Source: Salinilacustrithrix sp003476595
Lineage (GTDB): Bacteria > Actinomycetota > Acidimicrobiia > Acidimicrobiales > Salinilacustritrichaceae
Direction of reading: 5' to 3'
DNA length: 64,000 nt
NCBI GenBank assembly: GCA_963972525.1
Contig: CAXAUZ010000021.1
Coordinates: 8,888 to 72,887 of the forward strand
The notes under the pieces were generated by a model, which saw only the letters and a program-made list of their open reading frames with translations, searched no databases and was not told the origin of the DNA. Below, piece by piece: positions 52,029 to 63,952 of this stretch. Positions within the stretch are counted from its first letter, which is position 1; each line of letters begins with the position of its first letter. A program made the translations under genes and the position numbers.

Positions 52029-52124
52029 GTGCAACTGTCCCGGATCCACGCTCCGCTCGGGCAGACGGATGCGGAGCATCCGTCGACGAACCCGCAGGCG
52101 CCCTTCGCCGGAGGGTTCGCGTGA
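52029..52124 (+). CDS. Possible 31-residue leader ORF before coaX
   Basis: GTG 52029 opens 31 codons (V-Q-L-S-R-I-H-A-P-L-G-Q-T and on to A-G-G-F-A) whose TGA overlaps the coaX GTG. The GTGA junction is the pattern used by true gene pairs here. No ribosome site is visible, and the frame contains a 9-base inverted repeat (GACGGATGC/GCATCCGTC, 52065-52085), so it could equally be untranslated leader. Confidence 0.25.
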   Translation: MQLSRIHAPLGQTDAEHPSTNPQAPFAGGFA

Positions 52125-52925
52125 ACCTGCTCGCCATCGACGTCGGCAACACGCAGACCGTGATCGGCCTGTACGACCTGGAGTCCGGCGTCGAACCGCC
52201 GAACCGGGTCGCCGACTCGGACCTGCTGGACCACTGGCGCATCGCCACCAACGTCGAGCGGACGGCGGACGAGTACGCCCTGCTCTTCCAGGAGTTCCTG
52301 GCCTTCCACGGGTTCGGGTGGACCGAGGACGTCCAGGGCTTCGCCGTGTGCTCGTCGGTCCCGCGGGTCACCGGTGCGCTGCGCCGCTTCAGCGAGCGCT
52401 ACCTCGGCTTCGACGCACTCGTCGTCGAGCCCGGCGTGAAGACCGGCATGCCGATCCTCTACGACAACCCCCGCGAGGTCGGCTCGGACCGCATCGCCGA
52501 CGCGGTCGCGGCCTGGGACCTCTACGGCGGTCCGACCGTCGTCGTGGACTTCGGCACCGCCACCACCTTCGAGGCCATCTCGGCCAAGGGGGAGTACATG
52601 GGCGGCGCCATCTTCCCCGGCATCGACATCAGCCTCGACGCCCTCTTCGGCCGGGCCGCCGCGCTCCGCCGGGTCGAGCTCGTGGAGCCGAGCAACGTCA
52701 TCGGACGCTCGACCATCGAGTCCATGCAGTCCGGTGCGGTCTACGGCTTCACCGCGGTGGTCGACGGCATGGTCGAGCGCTTCCAGGTCGAGCTCGACCA
52801 GCCCTGCACGGTGGTCGCCACCGGCGGGCTGTCCGGCCTCATCGCCCCGCTGTCCACCACGATCCAGCACCACGAACCGTGGCTGACGCTGCACGGGCTG
52901 CGGATCATCCACGAGAAGAACTCCC

Positions 52926-52933
<8 letters not shown>
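52121..52933 (+). CDS. coaX: Type III pantothenate kinase
   Basis: A 270-residue ASKHA-fold kinase from GTG 52121. It has LLAIDVGNTQTVIGLY (phosphate 1), GSDRIADAVAA, VVVDFGTATTFEAIS and YMGGAIFPGIDISLDALFGR, then VVATGGLSGLIAP. It begins CoA synthesis from pantothenate, linking to panC and panD upstream. It overlaps lysS by 8 bases, a conserved actinobacterial junction. Confidence 0.94.
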
Positions 52934-54350
<1,417 letters not shown>

Positions 54351-54354
54351 CGGG

Positions 54355-54984
54355 TCAGAAGCGGTCGCCGTACTTGCCGAGCAGGTCGTCGAGGCCCTCG
54401 CGCAGCAGCGACGCTTCGGTGCGCCCGGTGGCATCCGACAGCTTCGACAGGCGGTCGAGGTCGGCCCGGCTGTAGTAGTTGCTCTTGAGGACCATCTTCT
54501 CCTCGACGTACATGGCGATGCGATCCCGGCCCTCGCGCTTGGCCCGCATCAGCGCCTGCCCGGCAGCACGGAGCAGCTCCTCGCCGGTCGCGGCGTGGGG
54601 TGGCACCGCGGCCACCCCGACCGACGCCGTCACGTGCCCGACGTCGGCGATCGCACGCGAGGCGAGGTGCGCCCGGATCTCGTCGAGGAGCACCAAAGCG
54701 TTCTCTGCCGACTGACCCGGCAGGAGCACGGCGTACTCGTCACCGCCCAACCGCGACACGGTCGCGTCCCCCGGCATGTTGGCGTGCAGCACCTTCTCCC
54801 AGGCCTGCAGCACGGCGTCCCCGGCGTCGTGCCCGTGCTGCTGGTTCACCTCGGCGAAGTCGTCCAGGTCCGTGAGGGCCATGGCGGCGGGGACGGTGCC
54901 GTGGTGCAGGCGCTCCTCGACGGCGGCGACGAAGTCCTCCCGGGCGGTGATGGGCAGGAGGGATGCGTTCGACGTGTGAGCCAT
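54355..54984 (-). CDS. GGDEF diguanylate cyclase fused to a ribbon-helix-helix DNA-binding domain
   Basis: A 209-residue soluble protein. Residues 15-160 are a compact GGDEF domain with an intact active loop, RLGGDEYAVLLPG, and the substrate-side L-T-D-L-D-D-F-A-E-V-N-Q-Q-H-G-H. After a short linker, the last 45 residues (KSNYYSRADLDRLSKLSDAT then GRTEASLLREGLDDLLGKY) have the strand-helix-helix pattern of CopG/MetJ-type ribbon-helix-helix domains. So a c-di-GMP synthase appears joined to a sequence-specific DNA-binding dimeriser. The ATG at 54984 is favoured because the promoter places transcription start there; an in-frame ATG at 54993 lies within the -10 box. Confidence 0.8.
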   Translation of the reverse strand: MAHTSNASLLPITAREDFVAAVEERLHHGTVPAAMALTDLDDFAEVNQQHGHDAGDAVLQAWEKVLHANMPGDATVSRLGGDEYAVLLPGQSAENALVLLDEIRAHLASRAIADVGHVTASVGVAAVPPHAATGEELLRAAGQALMRAKREGRDRIAMYVEEKMVLKSNYYSRADLDRLSKLSDATGRTEASLLREGLDDLLGKYGDRF

Positions 54985-54998
54985 GACATACATATGTC
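54985..54998. promoter_or_regulatory. Perfect palindrome over the -10 box, candidate RHH operator
   Basis: GACATA-CA-TATGTC is a 14-base inverted repeat lying directly before the ATG of the GGDEF-RHH gene. It covers the presumed -10 box. A second, imperfect palindrome, GTGCATGCGCAC, follows at 54999-55010 within the spacer. RHH proteins often repress their own promoters through short palindromes like this. Confidence 0.5.
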
Positions 54999-55019
54999 GT
55001 GCATGCGCACGCTTGTCAA
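54991..55019 (-). promoter_or_regulatory. Promoter of the GGDEF-RHH gene, apparently leaderless
   Basis: On the minus strand a perfect TTGACA (55019-55014) is followed by 17 bases and CATATG (54996-54991) as the -10. A start site 7 bases on would fall at 54984, the A of the ATG, giving a leaderless mRNA; no ribosome site exists upstream. This AT-richer patch stands out from the surrounding DNA. Confidence 0.6.
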
Positions 55020-55043
55020 GGGCCAGTCCGTGTGACGCTGCGG

Positions 55044-55053
55044 CTGCCAGTTC
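55044..55053. repeat. CTGCCAGTTC motif copy
   Basis: A single exact CTGCCAGTTC in the 92-base space between the GGDEF-RHH gene start and the end of the prenyl synthase gene. It belongs to the dispersed intergenic family (48310, 49967, 51021, 62107, 62159). It is preceded by GTGACGCTGCGG. Confidence 0.55.
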
Positions 55054-55076
55054 CGGGAGGTCGGCCCCCGGCCGGG

Positions 55077-56054
55077 TCAGGGGCGGGCGGCGGCGACGGT
55101 GCCGAGCACGTGGTCGATGCCGTCGTGCAGCGCGGCCTTGGCCGGCGAGTCCGCCAGCGGCGCCAGGGCGTCCTGGGCCCGGCGGGCGTGGCGCTCGGCC
55201 TCGGCCATGGTCTCCTCGATGCCGCCGGACTGCAGCACGAGGGACCGTGCCGCCTCGCGCTCGGCGCCCTCGATGGGCGAGCCGAGCAGGCCGGCCAGCT
55301 CCTCGCCGACGTCGGACTGCAGCGCCCGGAGCACCGGGAGGTTGTAGATGCCCTCGGTGAGGTCGTGCGCGGCGGGCTTGCCGAGCTCCTCCTCGGTGGC
55401 GACGAGATCCAGGACGTCGTCGACCAGCTGGAAGGCCATGCCGAAGCGGAGCCCGTAGTCGGTGAGGGCGTCGACCTCGTCCCGGGGCAGGCCGCCCACG
55501 ATGGCGCCGATGCGGCAGGCCGTGGCGTACAGCGACGCGGTCTTGCCCTCGACGGCGGCGAAGTAGGCGTCCTCGGGGCGGGCCGTGGAGTAGGCGTGGC
55601 GCAGCTCGAGGATCTCGCCCTCGCACAGGCGGCCGATGGTGCGGGCCAGCAGCGCGGCGACCTCGGTGCCGAGCGAGGCGGCGATCTCGGATGCCTTGGC
55701 CAGGAGGAAGTCGCCCGCGAGGATGGCGGTGAGGTTGTTCCAGCGCACGTTGACCGACTGGACGCCCCGCCGGGAGTCGGCTTCGTCGATCACGTCGTCG
55801 TGGTAGAGGGACCCGACCTGGACCAGCTCCACGGAGACGCCGCCGTCGATGACGTCGACGGTCACCTCCGTCGAGGTCGCCGCCGAGAGCACGCCGAGCA
55901 TCGGGCGCAGGCGCTTGCCCCCGGCGCGGATCAGGTGCGACGTCATCTCGGTGAGCTGGGGGTCGTCGGTCGTGACGGCAGCCAGCAGGCGCTCGTCGAT
56001 CAGCGCGAGGTGGCCCTCGGCGCCGGGGAAGTCGAGGAGCGGGTTGGAACCCAT
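55077..56054 (-). CDS. Trans-polyprenyl diphosphate synthase
   Basis: A 325-residue isoprenoid synthase. GGKRLRPML is the first substrate site, the first Asp-rich motif is LYHDDVIDEADSRRG, and the second is FQLVDDVLDLVA with L-G-K-P-A-A-H-D-L-T-E-G after it. Small residues before the first motif (V-Q-V-G-S-L-Y) suggest a long-chain product, probably the side chain of menaquinone. The single gene has its own start and no coupled neighbour. Confidence 0.9.
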   Translation of the reverse strand: MGSNPLLDFPGAEGHLALIDERLLAAVTTDDPQLTEMTSHLIRAGGKRLRPMLGVLSAATSTEVTVDVIDGGVSVELVQVGSLYHDDVIDEADSRRGVQSVNVRWNNLTAILAGDFLLAKASEIAASLGTEVAALLARTIGRLCEGEILELRHAYSTARPEDAYFAAVEGKTASLYATACRIGAIVGGLPRDEVDALTDYGLRFGMAFQLVDDVLDLVATEEELGKPAAHDLTEGIYNLPVLRALQSDVGEELAGLLGSPIEGAEREAARSLVLQSGGIEETMAEAERHARRAQDALAPLADSPAKAALHDGIDHVLGTVAAARP

Positions 56055-56186
56055 GGACGGAGGCTACTGGGGCCCTCGGACAGGCCCGCAGTCGCCGGGG
56101 GAAGGTGGCCGCCGACGGCGTCGCGGTACCGGGCAGCCGAGCGGCTGGGGGTGGTCAACGCCGTGCTGGTCGGGTACGCCTGGGGC

Positions 56187-57518
56187 ATGCGCATTCCGAC
56201 GGGAACGGAGGTGGAGCTGCCGTTCCGGGACCGGGTCGAGGCCGGCGCTCGCCTCGCCGACGCGCTCGCCGACGTGGACCTCGGGCCCGACGTCCTCGTC
56301 GCCGGGCTGCCCCGGGGCGGGGTGCCCGTGGCGGCTGCGGTGGCGGGCCGGCTGGGGGCACCGCTCGACGTGATCATCGTCCGCAAGGTCGGCGTGCCCG
56401 GGCACCGCGAGCTGGCCATGGGTGCGGTCGGGGAAGGGGGCGTCGTCGTGCGCGACGAGCGGATCCTGCGGGCGGTCGCCCCGTCCGAGGATGCCGTCGA
56501 CCGCACGGTCGCCGAGGAGCGGGCCGAGGTCGAGGCTCGCGCCCACCGCTTCCGCCCGGGTCGGGAGCAGCGCAGCCTGTCGGGCCGGACGGTGCTCGTG
56601 GTCGACGACGGCCTCGCCACCGGCTCGACCGCCGAAGCCGCCGTGCGGGTCGCCCGGGCCCAGGGCGCGGCCCGCATCGTGGTGGCGGTGCCGGTCGGCT
56701 CGCCCGCCGCGGTCGCCCGGTTGGAGGCGGTCGCCGACGCCGTCCTCTGCCTCGCCGCACCGGCCGGCTTCGGCGCCGTCGGCGCGTACTACGAGGACTT
56801 CTCCGAGACGACCGACGACGAGGTCGTGGACCTGCTCGGGCGGGGCGCCGGCGCGGCGCCGCCCGCCCCGCGCCCGGCCACCGCGGTGGACGTCGCCGTC
56901 GACGTCGGCCCCGGCCGCCTCCCCGGCACGCTCGTCGTGCCGGAGCGGGCCAGCGGCCTCGTGCTGTTCGCCCACGGCAGCGGCAGCAGCCGGCACAGCT
57001 CCCGCAACCAGCGCGTCGCCGGTGCCCTGCGCGACGCCGGCCTGGCCACGCTGCTCTTCGACCTGCTGCTGCCCGAGGAGGACGGCGACCGTCGCGCCGT
57101 CTTCGACATCGACCTGCTGGCCGACCGCTTGCTCGCCGCATCCGAGGGCGTGCGGGCCCTGGCCGAGGTGGCGGGGCTCGGCGTCGGCGTGTTCGGTGCC
57201 AGCACGGGCGGGGGCGCGGCGCTCGTCGCCGCCGCCCGCCGCCCCGACCTCGTCGACGTCGTGGTGTCCCGTGGCGGCCGGCCCGACCTGGCGGGGGAGC
57301 ACCTGGCGCACGTGCGGGCGCCGACGCGGCTCATCGTCGGCGGGGCCGACACCGAGGTGCTGGCGCTGAACCGGCGTGCCGCCTCGCAGCTCGCCTGCCC
57401 CCACGACCTGGTGGTCGTCCCCGGCGCCACCCACCTCTTCGAGGAGCCGGGGGCCCTGGACCAGGTCGCCGACCTCTCCACCGACTGGTTCCGCCAGCAC
57501 CTGCCGGCGCCCCGGTGA
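56187..57518 (+). CDS. Phosphoribosyltransferase-alpha/beta hydrolase fusion protein
   Basis: A 443-residue two-domain protein. Residues 1-215 are a type I phosphoribosyltransferase fold: VLVAGLPRGGVPVAAAVAGR, IIVRKVGVPGHRELAMGA, and the PRPP loop VLVVDDGLATGSTA. Residues 235-443 are a dienelactone-hydrolase-like domain with the nucleophile in VGVFGASTGGGAALVAA (G-x-S-x-G), L-L-L-P-E-E-D-G-D-R and a late His in PGATHLFEEPG. This fusion is known in other Actinobacteria (for example mycobacteria), but its substrate is not established. The ATG 56187 has no strong ribosome site. Confidence 0.82.
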   Translation: MRIPTGTEVELPFRDRVEAGARLADALADVDLGPDVLVAGLPRGGVPVAAAVAGRLGAPLDVIIVRKVGVPGHRELAMGAVGEGGVVVRDERILRAVAPSEDAVDRTVAEERAEVEARAHRFRPGREQRSLSGRTVLVVDDGLATGSTAEAAVRVARAQGAARIVVAVPVGSPAAVARLEAVADAVLCLAAPAGFGAVGAYYEDFSETTDDEVVDLLGRGAGAAPPAPRPATAVDVAVDVGPGRLPGTLVVPERASGLVLFAHGSGSSRHSSRNQRVAGALRDAGLATLLFDLLLPEEDGDRRAVFDIDLLADRLLAASEGVRALAEVAGLGVGVFGASTGGGAALVAAARRPDLVDVVVSRGGRPDLAGEHLAHVRAPTRLIVGGADTEVLALNRRAASQLACPHDLVVVPGATHLFEEPGALDQVADLSTDWFRQHLPAPR

Positions 57519-57525
57519 CGGCGGG

Positions 57526-59361
57526 CTACTCCTCGCCGGGCAGGTCCACGATGTCGGGGGTGATGGCCTCGGGCGTGTAGCGCACCGTGGCGTTCCACAG
57601 CAGCCAGCTGTCCACGCCCAGGTCCCGGGCGGCGTCGATCTGGGCCCGCACCTCGGCCGGGCCGTACGGGATGCCGATGGAGAAGTCCTGCACCCACAGG
57701 TTGAAGGCCACACCCGAGCCCGCCGCCTTGGTCTGGAAGTCGGTGAGGGACTTGGTGATGATCTCGTAGGGCTGGGCGTTGGGGTGGTCGACCCGGTACT
57801 CGCCGCGGACCCAGTGCGAGGGGTACAGCATCGGCGCGATGTAGTCGACGTGGCGGGCGATGGCCGGCACGGGCTGGCCGATGGCGTCGGGGTTGCGGGC
57901 GGCGACGCCGAACAGCGACGCCCCCTGGTACACGCACGACTCGCGGAGCGGCGCGCCGGCCTCGGCCAGGAACGAGACGACGGCGTCGTTCACGGCCTGC
58001 TTCTCGGCGAGGTCGTCACCGCCCTCGGGCACCTGCAGCCCCGGGAACACCATCCCGGCGATGTCGCCCTCGGGCCGGCGGACGTAGTCCCACAGGATCT
58101 CGTCGACGCCGCGGTCGACGGCCTCCATGGCGAGGTCGATGTTGTACTGGCGCACGTCGGGGTTGGCGACGTTGGTGAAGCCGCCGTACTTGGACAGCAT
58201 CCCGCCCTCGTTGTCCTGGATCACGTAGTCCATGCGGCCGTTGTCGACGGCCCAGCGGGCCATGGGCCCGTCGCGGAAGGCCACGATCCGCCCGATGATG
58301 CGCATGCCCTTGCCCTTGAGCAGCTCGATGGCGTCCTCGAGCACGTACTCCTGGCGGACGGCCCCGATCTCGTGGGCCATGTCGACGTCGGTGTCGTAGC
58401 CGACGATGCCGCCCTCGTCCTTGATGTCGAGCTGGACGGCCGAGACCTTGCCGGCGTCCACCATCTCGATGATGTGCTCGCGCAGGGGGGCGTAGCCCCA
58501 GGCGGCGGCGGTGACGTGCATGGACTGGGAGGAGGGGTACTCGACGGGGATGACGACCTCGGCGGCGGCCCGGTTCCCCGCGACGTCCTCGGCCTGGATC
58601 AGCACCGGGCCGGTCGGGGCGTTGTCGTACTCGAGGGTGAACGTGCCGTCGTCGGCGAGCTCGAGGTCCTCGCCGTCCACCGTGATGCTCGCGAGCCCGG
58701 TCTCGGCCCGGCCCGTGACGGTGACCGGCGAGCAGATGGGCACGGCCGGCTGGGGGGAGGCGACGTCGATCATCGGCGGGGTGCCGTCGACCGCGAAGAC
58801 CCAGCTGAACTCGGCTTCGTCGAGGAGGGGCCGGCCGACCGACATCGACAGCTCGTGCACGCCCTCCTCGAGCGCGGGCGGGGTCCAGCGCACGCCGTCC
58901 TCGGACACCTCGTAGGTGTCGTCCACGGCGGGCAGGCCGTTGAAGAACAGCGTCGGCTCCAGCCCCGATTCGAGGTCCAGCTGGGCGACGTCGATGCGGA
59001 CGTCGAGGCCGCTGGCCTCGTCCAGGGTGAGCTGGGCGCCGTCCTCGAGGCCGGTGATGGCCACGTCGACCCGGGTCGCACCCCAGAACTGGGCCCAGAT
59101 GTAGGCGCCGAGCAGCACGAAGCCGAGGGCGATGAACAGGCTCGACCACGGGATCGAGCGGCGCTGCGTGCGCGGCGTCCACGCCTTGGGCCCCTTCGGC
59201 CGGCGCCCGAAGCGCGGGCGCGGGGCGTCGAGGCGGCCGCTGCGACGCGGGTCCCCGAGCAGCGGGGGGTCGTACTGGCGAGGAGGGCGTCCCGGTGGAC
59301 CGGAGCGGCCGCGGCGGCGACCGCCACCTGCGCCCGGGATGCTGCTGAGATCGGTGGGCAT
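57526..59361 (-). CDS. Membrane-anchored putative glycoside hydrolase (DUF4015)
   Basis: A 611-residue protein. The first 70 residues are Arg/Pro/Gly-rich and cytoplasmic, followed by one membrane helix (LFIALGFVLLGAYIWAQFW, about 74-92). The outer part has one or two Ig-like modules (about 95-285; VTVTGRAETGLASITVDG). A TIM-barrel DUF4015 domain follows to the end: VSAVQLDIKDEGGIVGYD, IIGRIVAFRDGP, DEILWDYVRRPEG, VDYIAPMLYPSHW and FNLWVQDFS. Asp/Glu on barrel strands fit a GH-like catalytic site. It probably acts on cell-envelope glycans. Confidence 0.87.
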   Translation of the reverse strand: MPTDLSSIPGAGGGRRRGRSGPPGRPPRQYDPPLLGDPRRSGRLDAPRPRFGRRPKGPKAWTPRTQRRSIPWSSLFIALGFVLLGAYIWAQFWGATRVDVAITGLEDGAQLTLDEASGLDVRIDVAQLDLESGLEPTLFFNGLPAVDDTYEVSEDGVRWTPPALEEGVHELSMSVGRPLLDEAEFSWVFAVDGTPPMIDVASPQPAVPICSPVTVTGRAETGLASITVDGEDLELADDGTFTLEYDNAPTGPVLIQAEDVAGNRAAAEVVIPVEYPSSQSMHVTAAAWGYAPLREHIIEMVDAGKVSAVQLDIKDEGGIVGYDTDVDMAHEIGAVRQEYVLEDAIELLKGKGMRIIGRIVAFRDGPMARWAVDNGRMDYVIQDNEGGMLSKYGGFTNVANPDVRQYNIDLAMEAVDRGVDEILWDYVRRPEGDIAGMVFPGLQVPEGGDDLAEKQAVNDAVVSFLAEAGAPLRESCVYQGASLFGVAARNPDAIGQPVPAIARHVDYIAPMLYPSHWVRGEYRVDHPNAQPYEIITKSLTDFQTKAAGSGVAFNLWVQDFSIGIPYGPAEVRAQIDAARDLGVDSWLLWNATVRYTPEAITPDIVDLPGEE

Positions 59362-59540
59362 GGTGGTGGATGGCCGGACTCGGCGCCGTTGGCGGGCCGT
59401 CCGGCGCAGCGGCCCACGCTACCGGGGTGCTCGTGCGGCCCGCCACGCGACCCGCCCCGGTGGAGCGCTCCGGAGCAGGGATACACTGGCGGTCCGAGTC
59501 TCCCGATCAGTCCTGGTCGACCCCCAGGGAGGGCAGCGCC

Positions 59541-62081
<2,541 letters not shown>

Positions 62082-62106
62082 GGGGAGCGAAGCAACCCCG
62101 CAACCC

Positions 62107-62168
62107 GAACTGGCAGCGGAGGCGGAACGTGGCCCGCAAGGGCCTTGTTCCGCAGCCGCTGCCAGTTC
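62107..62168. terminator. Bidirectional hairpin terminator after clpC
   Basis: Twenty-two-base arms, GAACTGGCAGCGG...GGAAC and GTTCC...CAGTTC, pair at 20 of 22 positions around an 18-base loop. They lie between the convergent stops of clpC (62081) and the MmcQ/YjbR gene (62177). The right arm contains the exact reverse complement of 5832-5851. Confidence 0.7.
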
Positions 62169-62176
62169 GCTGCGCG

Positions 62177-62710
62177 CTACAGCTCGATGGAGCTGCCGCC
62201 GGGATCGTCCGGGTCGAGAGCGATGCGCGGTCCGTCGTCGGCGTCCTCCTGGACGTCCTCGGCCACCTGCTGGTCCTTGGGCGGCTTGCCCTCGACCAGC
62301 TCGCCGATGACGCCGCCGACGGCGACGAACGCGGCGGCGGCCTTGCTGCGCTCCGCGGAGCGGACGCCGATGCCGAGGGCGAGCGGGCCCGGGGCGACCT
62401 CCCGGTAGGAGTCGATGATGAGCTCGTGGACCATCCGCCAGTCGGTCTCGTCGTCCAGGCGCAGGCCGACCCAGCCGCGGGAGCCGACGTACCGGGGTGA
62501 GAAGAACGGCTCCCCCCGGGCCAGCAGGGTCCCGTGCTCGCCGTGGGCTGCCTTGACGGTGATGGTCGCCCGGCCGTCGTCATCGACGCCGGAGCTCACG
62601 AAGATCTTGTCCCGCACCCGGTAGGTCGGGTGGTCGCCCGTCTCCTTCTCCACCGCCTCGGGGAAGCCGAGGGCGATGTCGCGGACGGCCTGCTGGGGAT
62701 CGAGGGCCAT
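62177..62710 (-). CDS. MmcQ/YjbR family DNA-binding-like protein
   Basis: A 177-residue protein from ATG 62710. The first 115 residues fit the MmcQ/YjbR (CyaY-like) fold: AVRDIALGFPEAVEKETGDH, T-Y-R-V-R-D-K-I-F-V, F-F-S-P-R-Y-V-G-S-R-G-W-V-G-L-R and an E-L-I-I-D-S-Y-R segment. The last 45 residues are acidic (A-E-D-V-Q-E-D-A-D-D-G) and not part of the family core. DNA binding is inferred from family structure only. It is divergent from the universal stress gene, with a long palindrome between them. Confidence 0.82.
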   Translation of the reverse strand: MALDPQQAVRDIALGFPEAVEKETGDHPTYRVRDKIFVSSGVDDDGRATITVKAAHGEHGTLLARGEPFFSPRYVGSRGWVGLRLDDETDWRMVHELIIDSYREVAPGPLALGIGVRSAERSKAAAAFVAVGGVIGELVEGKPPKDQQVAEDVQEDADDGPRIALDPDDPGGSSIEL

Positions 62711-62735
62711 GGCGACCATCCTCACAGGAAAATCC

Positions 62736-62770
62736 CGTGGATCCGCACCACCGGTGGTGGACGATCCACG
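62736..62770. promoter_or_regulatory. Long nested palindrome in a divergent promoter
   Basis: The 14-base perfect palindrome CACCACCGGTGGTG (62746-62759) is nested between outer arms CGTGGATC (62736-62743) and GATCCACG (62763-62770). The whole 35-base unit lies between the divergent MmcQ/YjbR and universal-stress genes, where a shared operator would be expected. No regulator is assigned. Confidence 0.45.
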
Positions 62771-62809
62771 ACATTTCGCTCGGGCACGGTCCGGCCTACG
62801 CTTCCCGGC

Positions 62810-63181
62810 GTGTACACGCGCATCCTGGTCGGCACCGACGGATCCCCCACGGCGGACAAGGCCGTGGCGCGAGCGGTGGAGGTCGCCCGCTCCGCGGGGG
62901 CCAGCCTCACGATCATGACCGCGGCCTCGGAGGCCAAGGGCCGCTCCGTCGTGGACGAGGCGGCTGCCACCCACGCCGGCGCTGGTGTCGACATCGACAC
63001 CCTGGTGGTCGACAAGGACCCCGTGGGTGCGCTCATCGACACCGCCGAGCAGGGCTACGACCTCGTCGTCGTCGGCAACAAGGGCATGACCGGCGTGAGC
63101 CGGTTCTTCAAGGTGGGCGCCGTGCCGAACAAGCTGTCGCACCACCTGCCCACCAGCATGCTCGTCGTGCGGACCACCTGA
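62810..63181 (+). CDS. Universal stress protein (UspA family)
   Basis: A 123-residue single-domain Usp starting at GTG. It opens Y-T-R-I-L-V-G-T-D-G-S-P-T-A and closes with the ATP-binding-type loop V-V-G-N-K-G-M-T-G-V-S-R-F-F, followed by a C-terminal strand SMLVVRT. It is a little shorter than usual (about 140-150). The next gene begins directly after its stop (TGA-GTG), so the two are probably cotranscribed. Confidence 0.88.
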   Translation: MYTRILVGTDGSPTADKAVARAVEVARSAGASLTIMTAASEAKGRSVVDEAAATHAGAGVDIDTLVVDKDPVGALIDTAEQGYDLVVVGNKGMTGVSRFFKVGAVPNKLSHHLPTSMLVVRTT

Positions 63182-63952
63182 GTGCGGGTGCGCCGCGCCG
63201 GGCTGGCCCTGCTGCTCCTGCTGGCGCTCGCCGGCTGCGAGGTCCGGACCGAGCTGAACGTCACCGTCGACGAGGACGGCGCGGGCGGGGTGGAGCTGGC
63301 CGTAGCGCTGGACGAGGACGCCATGTCGCGCCGCCCGGACCTGCTCGACGAGCTCGATCTCAGCGACCTGACCGACACCGGCTGGGAGGTGACCGGCCCG
63401 GCCGAGGAGGCCGACGGCGCCACCTGGATCCGGGCCCGCCACGACTTCGGGACGCCTGAGGAGCTCGGCACGCTGATCGACGAGGTGGCGGGGGAGGGCG
63501 GCCCGTTCCGCGACTTCCGGCTGACCCGGGAGGACGCGTTCGCCGAGCGTCGCTACCGCTTCACCGGCACCGTCGACTTCACGGCCGGCGCCGGCGCGCT
63601 CGCCGAGGATCCCGAGCTGGCCGAGGCCCTGGAGGCCGAACCGATCGAGCTGCTCGAGGAGCGCCTCGGGGCCGCCATCGACGAGATGGTGGAGGTGCAG
63701 GTCGCGGTGCGCATGCCCGGGTCGGTGGACTCCAACGCCCTCACCCAGGCCTCGAACGGCGCCGTCTGGCGCCCGTCGGTGGTGGAGCGCGAGGTCGTCG
63801 AGCTGCAGGCGACGGGCACGGTCAGCCGCTCCGAGCGACTCGTGTGGGCGGGCGTCGCTGCGGCTGCCGCCTTCGCCCTCGTCCTCTACGTGCTGGTCCG
63901 CGCCGCCATCTGGGGTCGTGCACGACGACGGTCGACGCCCGCCCGCTCCTAG
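63182..63952 (+). CDS. LppM-like lipoprotein with a C-terminal membrane helix
   Basis: A 256-residue protein starting at GTG, with a lipobox L-A-L-A-G-C near residue 19. It has the LppM pattern: an outer domain beginning VRTELNVTVDEDGAGGVEL, a long alpha/beta middle, and a C-terminal hydrophobic helix (AGVAAAAAFALVLYVLVRAA) followed by a basic tail. Both ends would be held in the membrane. Mycobacterial LppM affects envelope traffic and host interaction; the role here is unknown. Confidence 0.8.
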   Translation: MRVRRAGLALLLLLALAGCEVRTELNVTVDEDGAGGVELAVALDEDAMSRRPDLLDELDLSDLTDTGWEVTGPAEEADGATWIRARHDFGTPEELGTLIDEVAGEGGPFRDFRLTREDAFAERRYRFTGTVDFTAGAGALAEDPELAEALEAEPIELLEERLGAAIDEMVEVQVAVRMPGSVDSNALTQASNGAVWRPSVVEREVVELQATGTVSRSERLVWAGVAAAAAFALVLYVLVRAAIWGRARRRSTPARS

